Numbered from the stretch's first letter, positions 42,785 through 51,650 are shown. The stretch: DNA of 64,000 nt from Phenylobacterium sp. J426 (GCF_024699945.1 NZ_JAJOMY010000003.1:1-64000), one strand, 5' to 3'. Numbers and translations are program-made. Notes: a model not told the origin generated them from the sequence alone.

Positions 42785-43369
42785 TTAGCATGACCCGGCT
42801 TCCGCGCCTTCGGCTTCGTCCCGCGCCAGCCGCCGGTAGAGGGTCGCCCGCCCGCATCCGATCAACTTCGCGGCCGATGGCACGCTAAGCGAGCCGCTTC
42901 GCAGCAAGGGTCCGTAATGGGCCCACTGGTCGTCGCTGATCTTGGCCGGCCGGCCAAATCTCACGCCGCGCGCCTGAGCGGCCGTCCGCCCCGCGCCCGT
43001 CCGTTGAAGGATCAAGCTGCGCTCGAACTCCGCGATGCCGGCAAACACGGTAAGCACCATCTTGCCTGCCGCCGATGTCGTGTCGGCCCACGGCTCCGCC
43101 AACGACCGCAGGCCCGCACCGCGTTCGGCGATCTCTTCCGCCAAGGTCAGCAGGTCGCGCGTCGAGCGCGCCAGCCGGTCCAGCCGCGACACGACGACGA
43201 CGTCGCCTTCTCGCAGGTGCTCCAACAGGCGATCGAGCTCGGCGCGCGCCCGCTTCGCTCCCGATACCTTTTCCTCGAAGATTTTCCGGCAACCCGCATC
43301 TTTCAGCGACGCGCGTTGCAGCGCGAGGTCCTGATCATCGGTCGAAACGCGGGCGTAGCCGAGCAGCAT
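42785..43369 (-). CDS. Serine recombinase (resolvase/invertase family)
   Basis: 194 residues from MLLGYARVST with nucleophile Ser9 (an ATG upstream at 43384 is less likely). The catalytic domain has VVVSRLDRLARSTRDLL, then FAGIAEFERSLI. The C-terminal helix-turn-helix is PSAAKLIGCGRATLYRRL. Such enzymes resolve plasmid multimers or transposon cointegrates. Paired 26-bp dyads directly upstream (43390-43489) look like its res site. Confidence 0.92.
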   Translation of the reverse strand: MLLGYARVSTDDQDLALQRASLKDAGCRKIFEEKVSGAKRARAELDRLLEHLREGDVVVVSRLDRLARSTRDLLTLAEEIAERGAGLRSLAEPWADTTSAAGKMVLTVFAGIAEFERSLILQRTGAGRTAAQARGVRFGRPAKISDDQWAHYGPLLRSGSLSVPSAAKLIGCGRATLYRRLARDEAEGAEAGSC

Positions 43370-43389
43370 GCGGAAGAGTCCCAAAACTC

Positions 43390-43489
43390 GTCTCGATAGT
43401 CAATGCTTTCGAGACTGACTTTTGAGACACGCCGCGGCGGGCGCAGTCCCCATTCTCCGCCGAGTCTCGAAACTTAGGAGTTTCGGGAC
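43390..43489. promoter_or_regulatory. Putative res recombination site
   Basis: Two 26-bp dyads with the same arms are seen: GTCTCGA...TCGAGAC at 43390-43415 and GTCTCGAAAC...GTTTCGGGAC at 43464-43489. A half copy TTTGAGAC lies at 43421-43428. They sit just upstream of the resolvase start. Dyads of about 28 bp with a shared arm motif are the architecture of res subsites, which also serve for autoregulation. Confidence 0.65.
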
Positions 43490-43545
43490 GTGGGCTCGCT
43501 AAACAAGAGACCTTTAACAGGGAATGTGGAGCGGAGGTCCAGCGG

Positions 43546-43562
43546 CGAGGGCTGCGCCCTCG
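43546..43562. repeat. GC-rich triloop hairpin
   Basis: CGAGGGC-TGC-GCCCTCG, a perfect 7-bp stem with a three-base loop, in the spacer between resolvase and nuclease. One of a family in the backbone spacers. Confidence 0.5.
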
Positions 43563-43646
43563 CCCCGCAAGGGTCCGTGCCTCGCTCTGCTGCGGCCGCG
43601 CCGCCTCCCTTGCGGGGCTCACCCGCTCATTGGCGCGGGCCTAGTC

Positions 43647-43672
43647 CGTTTGCAGGACGAGGCCTGCAAACG
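43647..43672. terminator. Perfect 10-bp hairpin downstream of the nuclease gene
   Basis: CGTTTGCAGG-ACGAGG-CCTGCAAACG lies 14 bp beyond the stop of the minus-strand nuclease gene. The position suggests a terminator, though no T-tract follows on the minus strand; a protein-binding dyad is the alternative. Confidence 0.45.
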
Positions 43673-43685
43673 CCGGCGAGATAGA

Positions 43686-44201
43686 TCAGCGCCAGAGAGG
43701 CGCACCCTGGGCATGAGCGCCGGCGCGCAGCGCCGCGGCTCTGTCCTGCGCGGGTCGATATCGGCCCTTCGAAAAGGCAGGCCAATCCAGCGCCCAGCCG
43801 GCGCCGACCATGATTTCGGCGATGTCGCGGCCCCAAGGGTCGAGGCAGCGCGCCACCAGGCGGTCGTGCGAAGGCGGCCCCGCCTGCCGACAGGTGAGAG
43901 CGTGCGTCCCGGCGACCGCGGCCAAGTAGCGGGCCGCTGGAGGTCCGTTGGGCGTCGAGGCCTCAGGCGCGTCGATCCCCCACAGCCGGATTTTCTCTTC
44001 TCCGATCCAAAAGGTGTCGCCGTCGACGATCCGCGTCACCGGTCCAACGATTGGGCGCAGGGTTGGCAGCGGCGGTGCCTGGGCGCGCAGTCCGCCGGCG
44101 ACACGTGGGCCTGCGAGGGCAAGGGCCACGGCCGCAAAAGCCAGGAAGAGGCCGGTGTTCAGCGTCAGGCGCGGACGCCGAAATCGTAGGAACCGGATCA
44201 T
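43686..44201 (-). CDS. Staphylococcal-nuclease-like (thermonuclease) protein
   Basis: 171 residues from MIRFLRFRR at 44201. A membrane anchor or signal segment (LFLAFAAVALALAG) precedes the SNase fold: RIVDGDTFWI, IRLWGIDAPEA with catalytic Arg/Asp region, and RLVARCLDPWGRDIAEIMV. Ca-dependent nuclease, probably exported. Such genes are common in the backbones of conjugative plasmids. It lies between the resolvase and the origin. Confidence 0.85.
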   Translation of the reverse strand: MIRFLRFRRPRLTLNTGLFLAFAAVALALAGPRVAGGLRAQAPPLPTLRPIVGPVTRIVDGDTFWIGEEKIRLWGIDAPEASTPNGPPAARYLAAVAGTHALTCRQAGPPSHDRLVARCLDPWGRDIAEIMVGAGWALDWPAFSKGRYRPAQDRAAALRAGAHAQGAPLWR

Positions 44202-44610
44202 CGAGGCTTGGCCCTCCGCTCCGGCGCTGATGCAGCCCACTGCCGGTTCCTGGGATTCTCGGCCGAAAACGCGAGGCTTTCCTCGGAAAGCCCCTTGCGA
44301 CGGTCGAGGTCACGCTGACGGTTGTCCAGGTTCGAGGTCATAGGAACCAGCGACTTCAAGAATGACTTGTCGGGCGTAGCCCGACACCGATTGGGGGATG
44401 CCGGGTGGGAGGGCGCGTTAGCGCCCGGGGCGCAGCCGCGAAGCGGCGGAGCGAGCCGGCGGGGGCGAAGCCCCCCAAGAGGCGGTGTCTTGCCTCTGGT
44501 TTCAGCCACAGCGCCGTTAGAAGAGACTCTGTTAGAAAAGGAAGTTAAGGCGTTAAGGGCTGTGGAAAACTCGCCTACGCCCTGGTTTTCCTGGGATTTT
44601 CGAGGTGGCC
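44202..44610. other. Origin-proximal spacer with four hairpins
   Basis: No gene seen. Perfect short hairpins lie at 44369-44385 (GTCGGGC-GTA-GCCCGAC), 44411-44426 (GGGCGC-GTTA-GCGCCC), 44436-44446 (CCGC-GAA-GCGG) and 44461-44475 (GGGGGC-GAA-GCCCCC), followed by an AT-richer stretch (about 44515-44600). The AT-rich stretch next to iterons is a candidate for the origin melting region. Confidence 0.5.
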
Positions 44611-45046
44611 GGTTCCTGAAACCCCGTCTCGGGGTTCCTGTTACCACGAAATTCGGTTCCGAATACACCGTGAGTCGCGGTTCCCAATCCCCCGAGTCCG
44701 TCGGTTCCTGAAACACCGAGTCCTGCGGTTCCCAATACCCCGAGGTCGCAGACGTTCGCTGGACGCCGAGCCCGGTTCCTAAAACCCCGTCACCGGCCCG
44801 CCGTGGTGGCCCGCCGATCGGTTCCTGAAACCCCGAGCGGGACGGGTGGCGGCGGGGATGTCGGATTTCTTGAGCTATGCGACAGCGGATTCGCTCCCGC
44901 AGGGCGAATCGGCGCCAACTCAGCGACTCCGCGCCAAGGGGCTGGTTCCTAATACCCCGAGCGTACCGGGCGGGACTCGCCGAATCGGACCGAATCGCAC
45001 CCCAATCAGAGACTCCGTCCCTGTCGCCGGTTCCTGAAACACCGAG
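44611..45046. repeat. Iteron array, probable oriV
   Basis: Nine to ten direct copies of GGTTCCTGAAACCCCGAG or close variants start at 44611, 44633, 44655, 44679, 44703, 44727, 44774, 44820, 44944 and 45029. The first six are spaced 22-24 bp, about two helical turns. They lie downstream of repA, whose product presumably binds them. Irregular spacing in the second half and the lack of conserved spacers exclude a CRISPR. Confidence 0.8.
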
Positions 45047-45096
45047 TCGGAAAGATCGACGCGCGAGGGCAGGGGCGCCCATGACCGCGAACCTCG

Positions 45097-46123
45097 TCAG
45101 CTTGGCATGACAGCGCGCTTGTCGCTGCAGGCGCTGGCGAATTCGGCCGGGGCGAAGCCCTTCTCGATCCAAGCGGACCACGCCTGGTCGAACGCCCGAG
45201 GATCCCGCTCGGCGTCGACCCAGGCCGCGCGGCCGTCTTCGCGGTGACGCTGGCCGGCGTCGGCCGCCCGGCGCTCCTTGACCTCTTCGGCCAGGAACGC
45301 CCGGTCGATGAACAGGACCGCGGGGCTGCCGTCCTGCGTCGTGGTCTCTTTCATGGCGTAGCGGGGGAGTTCGTCGGCGCGGCACATTTCGCGCAGTCGG
45401 AAGGTGAACTTCTTGAACGGCGACTCGCTGCCCGTCTTGATGTGCAGCGTCTCCATTTTGCAGACCCAACCCTTCGGCTGGTTGCCGGCGTGCTTGCGCG
45501 CGACGCGGTAGATCGCGCGCTCGATGCCGCCGGTGAGCAGGAAGTACTCGCGATCGAGGGTCAGGACATGTCCGCCCATGATCCCCTCGAGCAGCCAGTC
45601 CGGCACGCGCAGCGTGAGCGACTTCAGCTGTTCTGGATCCTCCGGACTTTCCCCCGTCACCCTCGATGTCGCCGAGGTAGTGGAAGGCGATGTAGCGCCG
45701 CTTGCCCGCCCGGATGTTGGTCTCGACTTCCGTGGTGCGCAGGCGCCGGATCGCCTTCATGAGCTCGACATAGTCCTGGCCGCCGGTGCTGCGCGCTATG
45801 CCGCGCAGCAGCTCGTAGGGCGTGGTGTGGATCACCGGCCGCACTTCGTTCCTGCCAGCGTCCTTCTGGGCCATGATCCGCGAGATGCACCAGATGAGGA
45901 TGTCGGCGTCCCAGATAGTCGCCATGCCGTGGGTCGGGTTGGCGTTGACCTTGATCCAGAGCTTGCCGTCCGGGCTCTCGTAATGGATCGACTTGTTGCG
46001 CTTGCGCTTGGAGATCGAGAAGAACGGTCGCTCCATCATCTCCGCGCTGTCCTTGGGCGCGTAGTCGACCAGGTCGGAAATGAAGAAGTCGCGGATGGGA
46101 TGAGGGTCTGTGCGCGCGCTCAT
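45097..46123 (-). CDS. repA: RepA replication initiator, RPA family (one frameshift as read)
   Basis: About 341 residues. N-terminal YAPKDSAEMMERPFFSISKRKR, shown in part, and KLWIKV...ATIWDADILIWCISRIM match the replication initiator protein A (RPA) family. The second half (PDWLLEGIMGGHVLTLDREYF, shown in part) is reached after removing one base from CCCCC 45651-45655. It ends at a TGA at 45097, just before the iterons. It starts the replicon. Its ATG overlaps the stop of the upstream RHH gene (ATGA). The uncorrected frame runs on to 44198 through the iterons and is not real protein. Confidence 0.88.
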
Positions 46124-46344
46124 CGCTCACCCATCGGCGCCTTTCCCGCCGCCTTCAGCACATGGTCCAGCCCCTCGCCGATAAGCGCCTGGACCGTCAC
46201 GCCCCGCTCCACGGCGACGAGCTTCACCGCGCGCGCCAGTTCGGGCGAGAAGTAGCCGGCGATCATCGTCTTGCCGGTCCGGGCCCGGGGTTGGGGCGGC
46301 CCGCGTTCAGTGACGCGGGGGGCGGGTTCTGGGGCGCGGCTCAT
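46120..46344 (-). CDS. Ribbon-helix-helix DNA-binding protein
   Basis: 74 residues. A disordered Pro/Arg-rich start precedes a RHH-like segment: MIAGYFSPELARAVKLVAVERGVTVQ (cut) with an A-L-I helix end (ALIGEGLDHVLKAAGK). The strand-helix-helix pattern matches small plasmid regulators of the ParG/CopG type. It is co-transcribed with repA by ATGA overlap, so partition or copy-control roles are likely; no ParA gene is in the window. Confidence 0.7.
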   Translation of the reverse strand: MSRAPEPAPRVTERGPPQPRARTGKTMIAGYFSPELARAVKLVAVERGVTVQALIGEGLDHVLKAAGKAPMGER

Positions 46345-46365
46345 AGGCTCTCCGGGGGCGGCGTC

Positions 46366-46396
46366 GTGGACATGTGGACACCTCCACGCGTCCACG
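46366..46396. promoter_or_regulatory. Operator-like TGGAC repeats before the RHH-repA operon
   Basis: GTGGACATGTGGACACC on one side and CTCCACGCGTCCACG on the other: four GTGGAC-type half sites in 31 bp, starting 22 bp upstream of the RHH start. Multiple short half sites are typical of RHH autoregulation. Confidence 0.5.
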
Positions 46397-46589
46397 ATGT
46401 ACCGGAAATCCGAGTCGGTCGAGCCCCGGTGATCGAGAACCTGTTGCCGCGATGTTCCAGACTGGGACACCGCCTGAAAAAAGCCATGGCTCCGCTTGCC
46501 TTCTCATCCGGTGCGCCACAGGGTTGCAGCAGGCTTTCTGCCGACTCCCCCCAAAATAGCACTTGATACGCGATCCGAGCAGGTTTACT

Positions 46590-46613
46590 GTCGTATTTGT
46601 CGGGAAATACGAC
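46590..46613. promoter_or_regulatory. Perfect 9-bp dyad in the leader of the vir operon
   Basis: GTCGTATTT-GTCGGG-AAATACGAC in the roughly 450-bp region between the divergent repA and virB operons. AT-rich arms in a GC-rich context suggest a repressor operator overlapping a promoter. Confidence 0.5.
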
Positions 46614-46723
46614 ATTTTCCGGGCAAGGCACGCTGAAGGGCGCGCGGCTCGCGCTGCGCGGCGAAAGATGACGCTCGCGTCGAGATTGCAAGGAGCGAAG
46701 CGCGTCAGGCGCACCGGCGACGC

Positions 46724-46739
46724 GCCACCCCAGGGTGGC
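46724..46739. promoter_or_regulatory. Hairpin 53 bp before virB1
   Basis: GCCACCC-CA-GGGTGGC, a 7-bp perfect stem. Possible leader hairpin or operator for the transfer operon. The rest of 46475-46792 shows no supportable gene. Confidence 0.35.
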
Positions 46740-46792
46740 CGCAGCGTGCGCCAAGACGCGACGTTGATGATGCAGGCGAGAGGGCGTCGCTG

Positions 46793-47404
46793 ATGGTCCT
46801 GGAGCTCGCCGCAGTCCTGGCGCTCGCGCAGCGGTGCGCTCCGACCATCGCCCCTGTGACCATGCTCAGCATCGTCCAGGTGGAGAGCCGCTACAATCCG
46901 CTGGCCATCAATGTGAACGGCGCGGCGGACCCGCCGCCGGCACGGACGACCGCCGAGGCGATCCGCACCGCCGAGATACTGATCCGGCAGGGCAAGAGCG
47001 TCGATCTCGGCCTCGGCCAGATCAACAGCAAGAACCTCGGCTGGCTCGGCATAAGCGTCGCCGACGCCTTCGATCCCTGCCGCAACCTCGCCGGCGCCGC
47101 CAAGGTGCTCGAGGCCGGCTATCTCAGCGCCGCCCGCAGCGCGCCGCAGCAGCAGGCGCTTCGGATGGCCTTCTCGGCCTACAACACCGGCGACCACAGC
47201 CGCGGCTTCGCCAACGGCTACGTCGCCAAGGTCGAAGCGGCGGCGAGCCAGGTCGTGCCGGCCCTGGGCCGCGCCTACGCCGCCCCGCCTGCGCCCACCC
47301 CAGCGCAGCTCGCCGAGGAGCCGCCGTCGCCAGAGCCGGACACGCCCGCCTGGGACGTGTTCGGCCGCGCGCAGGCCTCCTCCATCCTTGTGTTCGGAAG
47401 GTGA
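46793..47404 (+). CDS. virB1: VirB1 lytic transglycosylase
   Basis: 203 residues. The SLT domain has catalytic Glu in MLSIVQVESRYNPLAINVNG, then SVDLGLGQINSKNLGWLGI and FSAYNTGDHSRGF. It opens peptidoglycan for assembly of the type IV secretion apparatus. The hydrophobic start (LELAAVLALAQRCAP) may be a weak signal sequence. First gene of the operon; a Pro-rich tail follows the domain. Confidence 0.92.
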   Translation: MVLELAAVLALAQRCAPTIAPVTMLSIVQVESRYNPLAINVNGAADPPPARTTAEAIRTAEILIRQGKSVDLGLGQINSKNLGWLGISVADAFDPCRNLAGAAKVLEAGYLSAARSAPQQQALRMAFSAYNTGDHSRGFANGYVAKVEAAASQVVPALGRAYAAPPAPTPAQLAEEPPSPEPDTPAWDVFGRAQASSILVFGR

Positions 47405-47434
47405 TCAGCTTGAACGCCCTCCACCACGTCAAAC

Positions 47435-47794
47435 GTGACCACGGCCGCCGACGCGACGTATGCTGGCCCCCTTGTGAGCTTGGGGGTGCAGCGTATGCCC
47501 GACGGGACGATCCGGGAGCGAATGCTGACGAGCCTGCGGCCGAAGAGCGGCAGGATTGTCGGCGTCCGGATCGTCGAGGCGACCGACAGTACATGGACCA
47601 TGTACGTCACGTTGAGCTGGAAGACCGGCGAATACCTCGTCTCGGTCTACGGCTCACCGAAACCAAAGCGGTACAAACACTTAGCCGCTGCGGTCGCCCA
47701 TTGTCGGGACGCGTACAGATACTACGGCCCGATAATTCTCGAAACAGAGAAGCAGGAGCCCCTCCCCCATGATGAGCTCACAAGCCATCAATAG
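47435..47794 (+). CDS. Hypothetical protein between virB1 and virB2
   Basis: 119 residues from a GTG at 47435 (an ATG at 47495 is possible). Beta-rich soluble protein (GVRIVEATDSTWTMYVTLSWK, shown in part; EYLVSVYGSPKPKRYKHLAAAV). No signal peptide or known motif. It overlaps the virB2 start by 26 bases. A small plasmid-specific regulator or accessory transfer protein is possible; not recognised. Confidence 0.55.
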   Translation: MTTAADATYAGPLVSLGVQRMPDGTIRERMLTSLRPKSGRIVGVRIVEATDSTWTMYVTLSWKTGEYLVSVYGSPKPKRYKHLAAAVAHCRDAYRYYGPIILETEKQEPLPHDELTSHQ

Positions 47795-48104
47795 TCAGGC
47801 GCCTGTCGCGCGGGTCTCGACCGCGCGCCGGGTCGGCGCACTCGCCTTCGCCACGATCGCCTTCACCCTCGGCCTGGTCGAACCGGCGCTCGCGCAGAAC
47901 GTCGAAGGCCTGCTGCAGAACGTGCTGGATCTTCTCACGGGAAACACGGCGCGGCTGCTCGCCGTCATCGCCGTGGTGCTCCTGGGCATCGCCTGCATGT
48001 TCGGCCTCTTCGACTGGCGGCGCATCGCCATCGTCGTCGTCGGCATCGTCGTGGTGTTCGGCGCGGCGGAGATCGTCAACCTGCTGACGGGCGGCGCGGC
48101 CTAG
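47769..48104 (+). CDS. virB2: VirB2 major pilin
   Basis: 111 residues from the ATG at 47769 or the one three bases on. A long signal peptide ends near EPALAQN. The mature pilin has two hydrophobic helices (LLAVIAVVLLGIACMFGLF and IAIVVVGIVVVFGAAEIV) with the FDWRR turn between them. It forms the conjugative pilus. Followed after 63 bp by virB3. Confidence 0.9.
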   Translation: MMSSQAINSQAPVARVSTARRVGALAFATIAFTLGLVEPALAQNVEGLLQNVLDLLTGNTARLLAVIAVVLLGIACMFGLFDWRRIAIVVVGIVVVFGAAEIVNLLTGGAA

Positions 48105-48167
48105 CGGCCCGCGTCTCGCCGCGCGGCTCCGGGGGGCTGGCGCGCGGCGGGTGGAGATCCCCCCGTC

Positions 48168-48506
48168 ATGGAAAACGACGAACGCATCACCGAAGACACC
48201 CTGTTCCTGGCCTGCACGCGGCCAGCCATGGTCCTGGGCGTCCCTGTGGAAGCCATGGCGATGAACGTGATCGTCACCGGCTTCATCTACCTAGTGGGCC
48301 ATAGCCTGCTCTACTTGAGCGTCGGCGTGGCGCTGCACTTCCTCTTCCGCGCCATCGTCAAGCACGACCACAACGCCTTCCGCGTCCTCTTCATGTGGTT
48401 CGAGACGAAGGGCCGGGCCCGCAACCGCGGCTGGTGGGGCGGGAGCTCGCCGACGCCGCTGAAGGTGCTGCGCCGCTACAGCAAGAAGGACTTCCCCAAT
48501 GGGTAA
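48168..48506 (+). CDS. virB3: VirB3 inner-membrane component
   Basis: 112 residues. N-terminal EDTLFLACTRPAMVLGVP is the VirB3 signature, followed by a hydrophobic pair of helices (NVIVTGFIYLVGHSLLYLSVGV) and a basic C-terminus. It assists VirB4 and pilus assembly. Its end overlaps the virB4 start by eight bases. Confidence 0.9.
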   Translation: MENDERITEDTLFLACTRPAMVLGVPVEAMAMNVIVTGFIYLVGHSLLYLSVGVALHFLFRAIVKHDHNAFRVLFMWFETKGRARNRGWWGGSSPTPLKVLRRYSKKDFPNG

Positions 48507-50904
48507 CGCGGCGGCTCTCCGCGCCGCGCAGACGGCGCGCGCGCCCTCCGGCGTCCTGCGGCGTGAGACGGAGCTCGGCGGCGCCCTGCCCTATGCCCGG
48601 CACGTGACCGACTACGTCGTGGCCCTCGACAGCCGGGCCCTGATGATCTGCTTCAAGCTCGACGGCGCGTCCTTCGAGACCGCTGACGTGCGCGACATCA
48701 ACGACTGGCATGCCAAGCTGAACAACGCTTGCCGCAATCTCGCCGATGATCGCCTGGCGATCTGGACGCACATCGTGCGTCGCGAGGATCGCGGCTATCC
48801 CGAAGGCAAGTTCCGCTCAGAGTTCGCCCGCCAGCTCGACGCCGAATACCGCAAGCGGGTTACCGGGACGCGGCTCTTCACGAACGACCTCTATGTCACC
48901 CTCGTGCTGCACCCCGGCCGCGACGCGGCCGAGCGCGCTGCGGCGTTCTTCAGCCGCCTGCGCGCCCGCGGCAAGGCTGGGGCCGAGGTGGATGAGGACG
49001 CGATCCGCACCCTTGAGGACAAGGGCCGCGACCTCCTCCAGTACCTCTCCCGCTATGGCGTTCGCCCGCTCGGCCTCTACGAGCACAACGGCCTCTGGTT
49101 CTCCGAGCCCATGGAGCTGATGCACCTGGTGCTCACCGGGCGGCCGCAGCGCATGCCGCTCGTGCGCGGTCACCTCGGCGACGCGCTCTACACGTGCCGC
49201 GTGATCTTCGGCCGCGAGGCCCTGGAGATCCGCGAGCCCGGCGAGGAGAAGTTCGCCGGCATCTTCGGGGTGAAGGAGTACCCCGCTTCCACGAGGCCGG
49301 GCCTCTGGGACGGCCTGCTGCGCGCTAAGTACCCGTTCGTGGCCACCCAATCCTTCGCCTTCCTATCGAAGGCCTCGGCGCGCGCCATCATGGAGCGCAA
49401 GCAGAACCAGCTCATCAAGGCCAACGACCGGGCCCACTCACAGGTGGACGGGCTCAACGACGCGATCGACGACCTGGTCAGCAACCGCTTCGTCATGGGC
49501 GAGCATCAGTTCTCGATGCTGGTCTACGGCGCCAGCACCAAGGAGCTGGCCGACAACATGTCGGCCGCGCGTGCGACGTTGGCGGACTCCGGCCTCGTCG
49601 TAGCCCGCGAGGACCTGGCGCTGGAGGCGGCCTTCTGGGCGCAGTTTCCGGGCAACTTCGGCAAGCGCAGCCGGCCGGCGGCGATCAACTCGCGCAATTT
49701 CGCCGCGTTGTCGCCGTTCCACACCTACCCGTCCGGCCGGCCGAGCGGCAACCACTGGGGCCCGGCCGTCGCCCTCCTGCGCACCTCTGCCTTGTCGCCC
49801 TTCTACTTCAACTTCCACGCCGGTGATCTCGGGCACACCTTCATCTGCGGCCCCTCAGGCTCGGGCAAGACCGTCGTTCAGAACTTCATGCTCGCCCAGC
49901 TCGAGAAGTTCGGCGCCCAGCAGGTCTTCATCGACAAGGATCGCGGCGCCGAGATCTTCATCCGAGCATCGGGCGGCACGTACCTGACCTTGAAGAACGG
50001 TGCGCCCACAGGCTTTGCGCCCTTCAAGGCGCTCGATCACACCCCGGCCAACCTCGTCTTCCTCTCCCAGCTGGTCCGCAAGCTCGTCACGCCGCATGAC
50101 CGGCCGCTGAGCGTGCAGGAAGAGCGGCTGATCGCTGACGGCATCGCCGCCCTGCAGCCCATGGAGCCGCGCCAGCGCTCGCTCCTTGCGCTGCGCCAGC
50201 TCCTCGGCCAGCGCGACGCCGAAGGCATCGGCGCGCGGCTGGAGAAATGGACCCGGGCCGGCCCGCTCGGCTGGGTTCTCGACAACGACGCCGACCAGGT
50301 CGCCCTCGATGGGCGCCTGCTTGGCTTCGACATGACGGACTTCCTTGACAACGCCGAGGTCCGCACGCCGATCATGATGTACCTCTTCCATCGGCTCGAG
50401 GAGCTGGTGGACGGCCGGCGCCTCGTCGTCGACATCGACGAGTTCTGGAAGGCGCTCGGCGACGAGAGTTTCCGCGGCCTCGCCCAGGACGGGCTCAAGA
50501 CCTACCGGAAGAAGAACGCTTTCATGGTGTTCGGCACCCAGAGCCCGGCCGACGTCCTGCGCTCCGAGATCTCGCACACGATCCTGGAGCAATGCCCCAC
50601 CAAGATCTTCCTGCCCAACCCCTACGGCCAGGCCCGCGACTACGTCGAGGGCTTCGGCCTCACCCGTGAGGAGTTCCGGCTGATCCGCGAGGAGCTGTCG
50701 CCGGAGTCGCGGATGTTCCTCGTCAAGCAGGGGCACAACTCCGTGGTCGTGGAGCTAAACCTTGGCGGCCTCGAAGACGAGCTGGCGGTCCTCTCCGGCC
50801 GGGCGGAGACCGTCGAGCTGCTGGACCGCATCCGCGCCCAGCACGGCGACGACCCGGCCGTTTGGGGGCCGATCTTCCACCAAGAGCGACGGAGAATCTT
50901 ATGA
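48499..50904 (+). CDS. virB4: VirB4 ATPase
   Basis: 801 residues, intact. Walker A CGPSGSGKTV at about residue 450, Walker B VVDIDEFWKAL, and the FGTQSPADVL and KIFLPNP motifs of the VirB4/TrbE family. The N-terminal CagE-like domain has ARHVTDYVVAL. It powers pilus biogenesis and transfer at the inner membrane. The stop overlaps the virB5 start (ATGA). Confidence 0.96.
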   Translation: MGNAAALRAAQTARAPSGVLRRETELGGALPYARHVTDYVVALDSRALMICFKLDGASFETADVRDINDWHAKLNNACRNLADDRLAIWTHIVRREDRGYPEGKFRSEFARQLDAEYRKRVTGTRLFTNDLYVTLVLHPGRDAAERAAAFFSRLRARGKAGAEVDEDAIRTLEDKGRDLLQYLSRYGVRPLGLYEHNGLWFSEPMELMHLVLTGRPQRMPLVRGHLGDALYTCRVIFGREALEIREPGEEKFAGIFGVKEYPASTRPGLWDGLLRAKYPFVATQSFAFLSKASARAIMERKQNQLIKANDRAHSQVDGLNDAIDDLVSNRFVMGEHQFSMLVYGASTKELADNMSAARATLADSGLVVAREDLALEAAFWAQFPGNFGKRSRPAAINSRNFAALSPFHTYPSGRPSGNHWGPAVALLRTSALSPFYFNFHAGDLGHTFICGPSGSGKTVVQNFMLAQLEKFGAQQVFIDKDRGAEIFIRASGGTYLTLKNGAPTGFAPFKALDHTPANLVFLSQLVRKLVTPHDRPLSVQEERLIADGIAALQPMEPRQRSLLALRQLLGQRDAEGIGARLEKWTRAGPLGWVLDNDADQVALDGRLLGFDMTDFLDNAEVRTPIMMYLFHRLEELVDGRRLVVDIDEFWKALGDESFRGLAQDGLKTYRKKNAFMVFGTQSPADVLRSEISHTILEQCPTKIFLPNPYGQARDYVEGFGLTREEFRLIREELSPESRMFLVKQGHNSVVVELNLGGLEDELAVLSGRAETVELLDRIRAQHGDDPAVWGPIFHQERRRIL

Positions 50905-51650
50905 GAACCCGACTCATCGGGGCGGCGGCGGCCGTCTTCATGATCGCCGCGGGGCCGCCAGCCTCGGCGCAAATGACGGTGACCGACCCAGGCGCCTACG
51001 TGCGGATGCTGCGGCAGTTGAACGAGGCCCGCGCGCAGCTCCAGGAGCTGCAGACGCAGGTGCGCCAGGGCACGGAGCTGATTTCCCAGGGTCAGCGGCT
51101 TTACGACGACTTCAACAGGCTGACCAACGTCAACAGCCTCGCCGGCGTCCTGAACAACCCCGCCCTAAGGCGGTATCTGCCGGCCGAGGTCCAGGACACG
51201 TCGCGCCTGTTGAACGGCACGCTTTCGGACCTGGGCTCGATCGGTACGCGCGCCACCTCCATCCGAGACGCCAATCGCCTCTTCACGCCGGTGACGTCTG
51301 GGCTTTCCGCCGTCGAGCAATACTACCAGGACTCTCTCGTCAAATCGGGCGACCGGGCGGCTCGGGACATCGCCTTGGGCGAGAGCGCCTACAGCACGGC
51401 GGCTCAGCGCCAAGCCGGCTTGGACGAGCTCCGCCTGGCGCTGAACAACGCCAGGTCCGCGAAGGAGGTCATGGACCTCCAGGCCCGCATCGCCGCCGAA
51501 CAGGCGCTCATCAACAACGACCAGATGCAGTTGCAAGGCCTCGCGATGATGCAGGACGCCGAGCGCCGGCTGGCCGAGCAGCGAGATCGGGAGGCGCGCG
51601 CTGCGATGTACCGTCAAACCATGAGCGACTATCGGGCGGGCTTCAAATGA
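50901..51650 (+). CDS. virB5: VirB5 minor pilus protein
   Basis: 249 residues. Signal peptide (GAAAAVFMIAAGPPASAQ) then helical coiled-coil repeats (LRQLNEARAQLQELQTQVRQG and ALINNDQMQLQGLAMMQDAE). It ends RQTMSDYRAGFK, a motif echoed at the end of the next protein. Sits at the pilus tip and contacts the recipient. ATG chosen from the overlap with virB4 TGA. Confidence 0.9.
   Translation: MRTRLIGAAAAVFMIAAGPPASAQMTVTDPGAYVRMLRQLNEARAQLQELQTQVRQGTELISQGQRLYDDFNRLTNVNSLAGVLNNPALRRYLPAEVQDTSRLLNGTLSDLGSIGTRATSIRDANRLFTPVTSGLSAVEQYYQDSLVKSGDRAARDIALGESAYSTAAQRQAGLDELRLALNNARSAKEVMDLQARIAAEQALINNDQMQLQGLAMMQDAERRLAEQRDREARAAMYRQTMSDYRAGFK

Noticed and set aside
44611-45046. CRISPR array
   Set aside because: Repeats are only about 18 bp, vary internally and have 4-6 bp gaps or irregular long gaps; no cas genes. 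An iteron origin next to repA explains them.
44198-45650. C-terminal continuation of repA in the uncorrected frame
   Set aside because: It translates through the iterons and hairpins. The corrected frame ends at 45097 with family-like sequence.
46563-46793. 76-codon plus-strand frame before virB1
   Set aside because: Arg/Ala-rich with no motif; it overlaps the dyad and hairpin of the promoter region.
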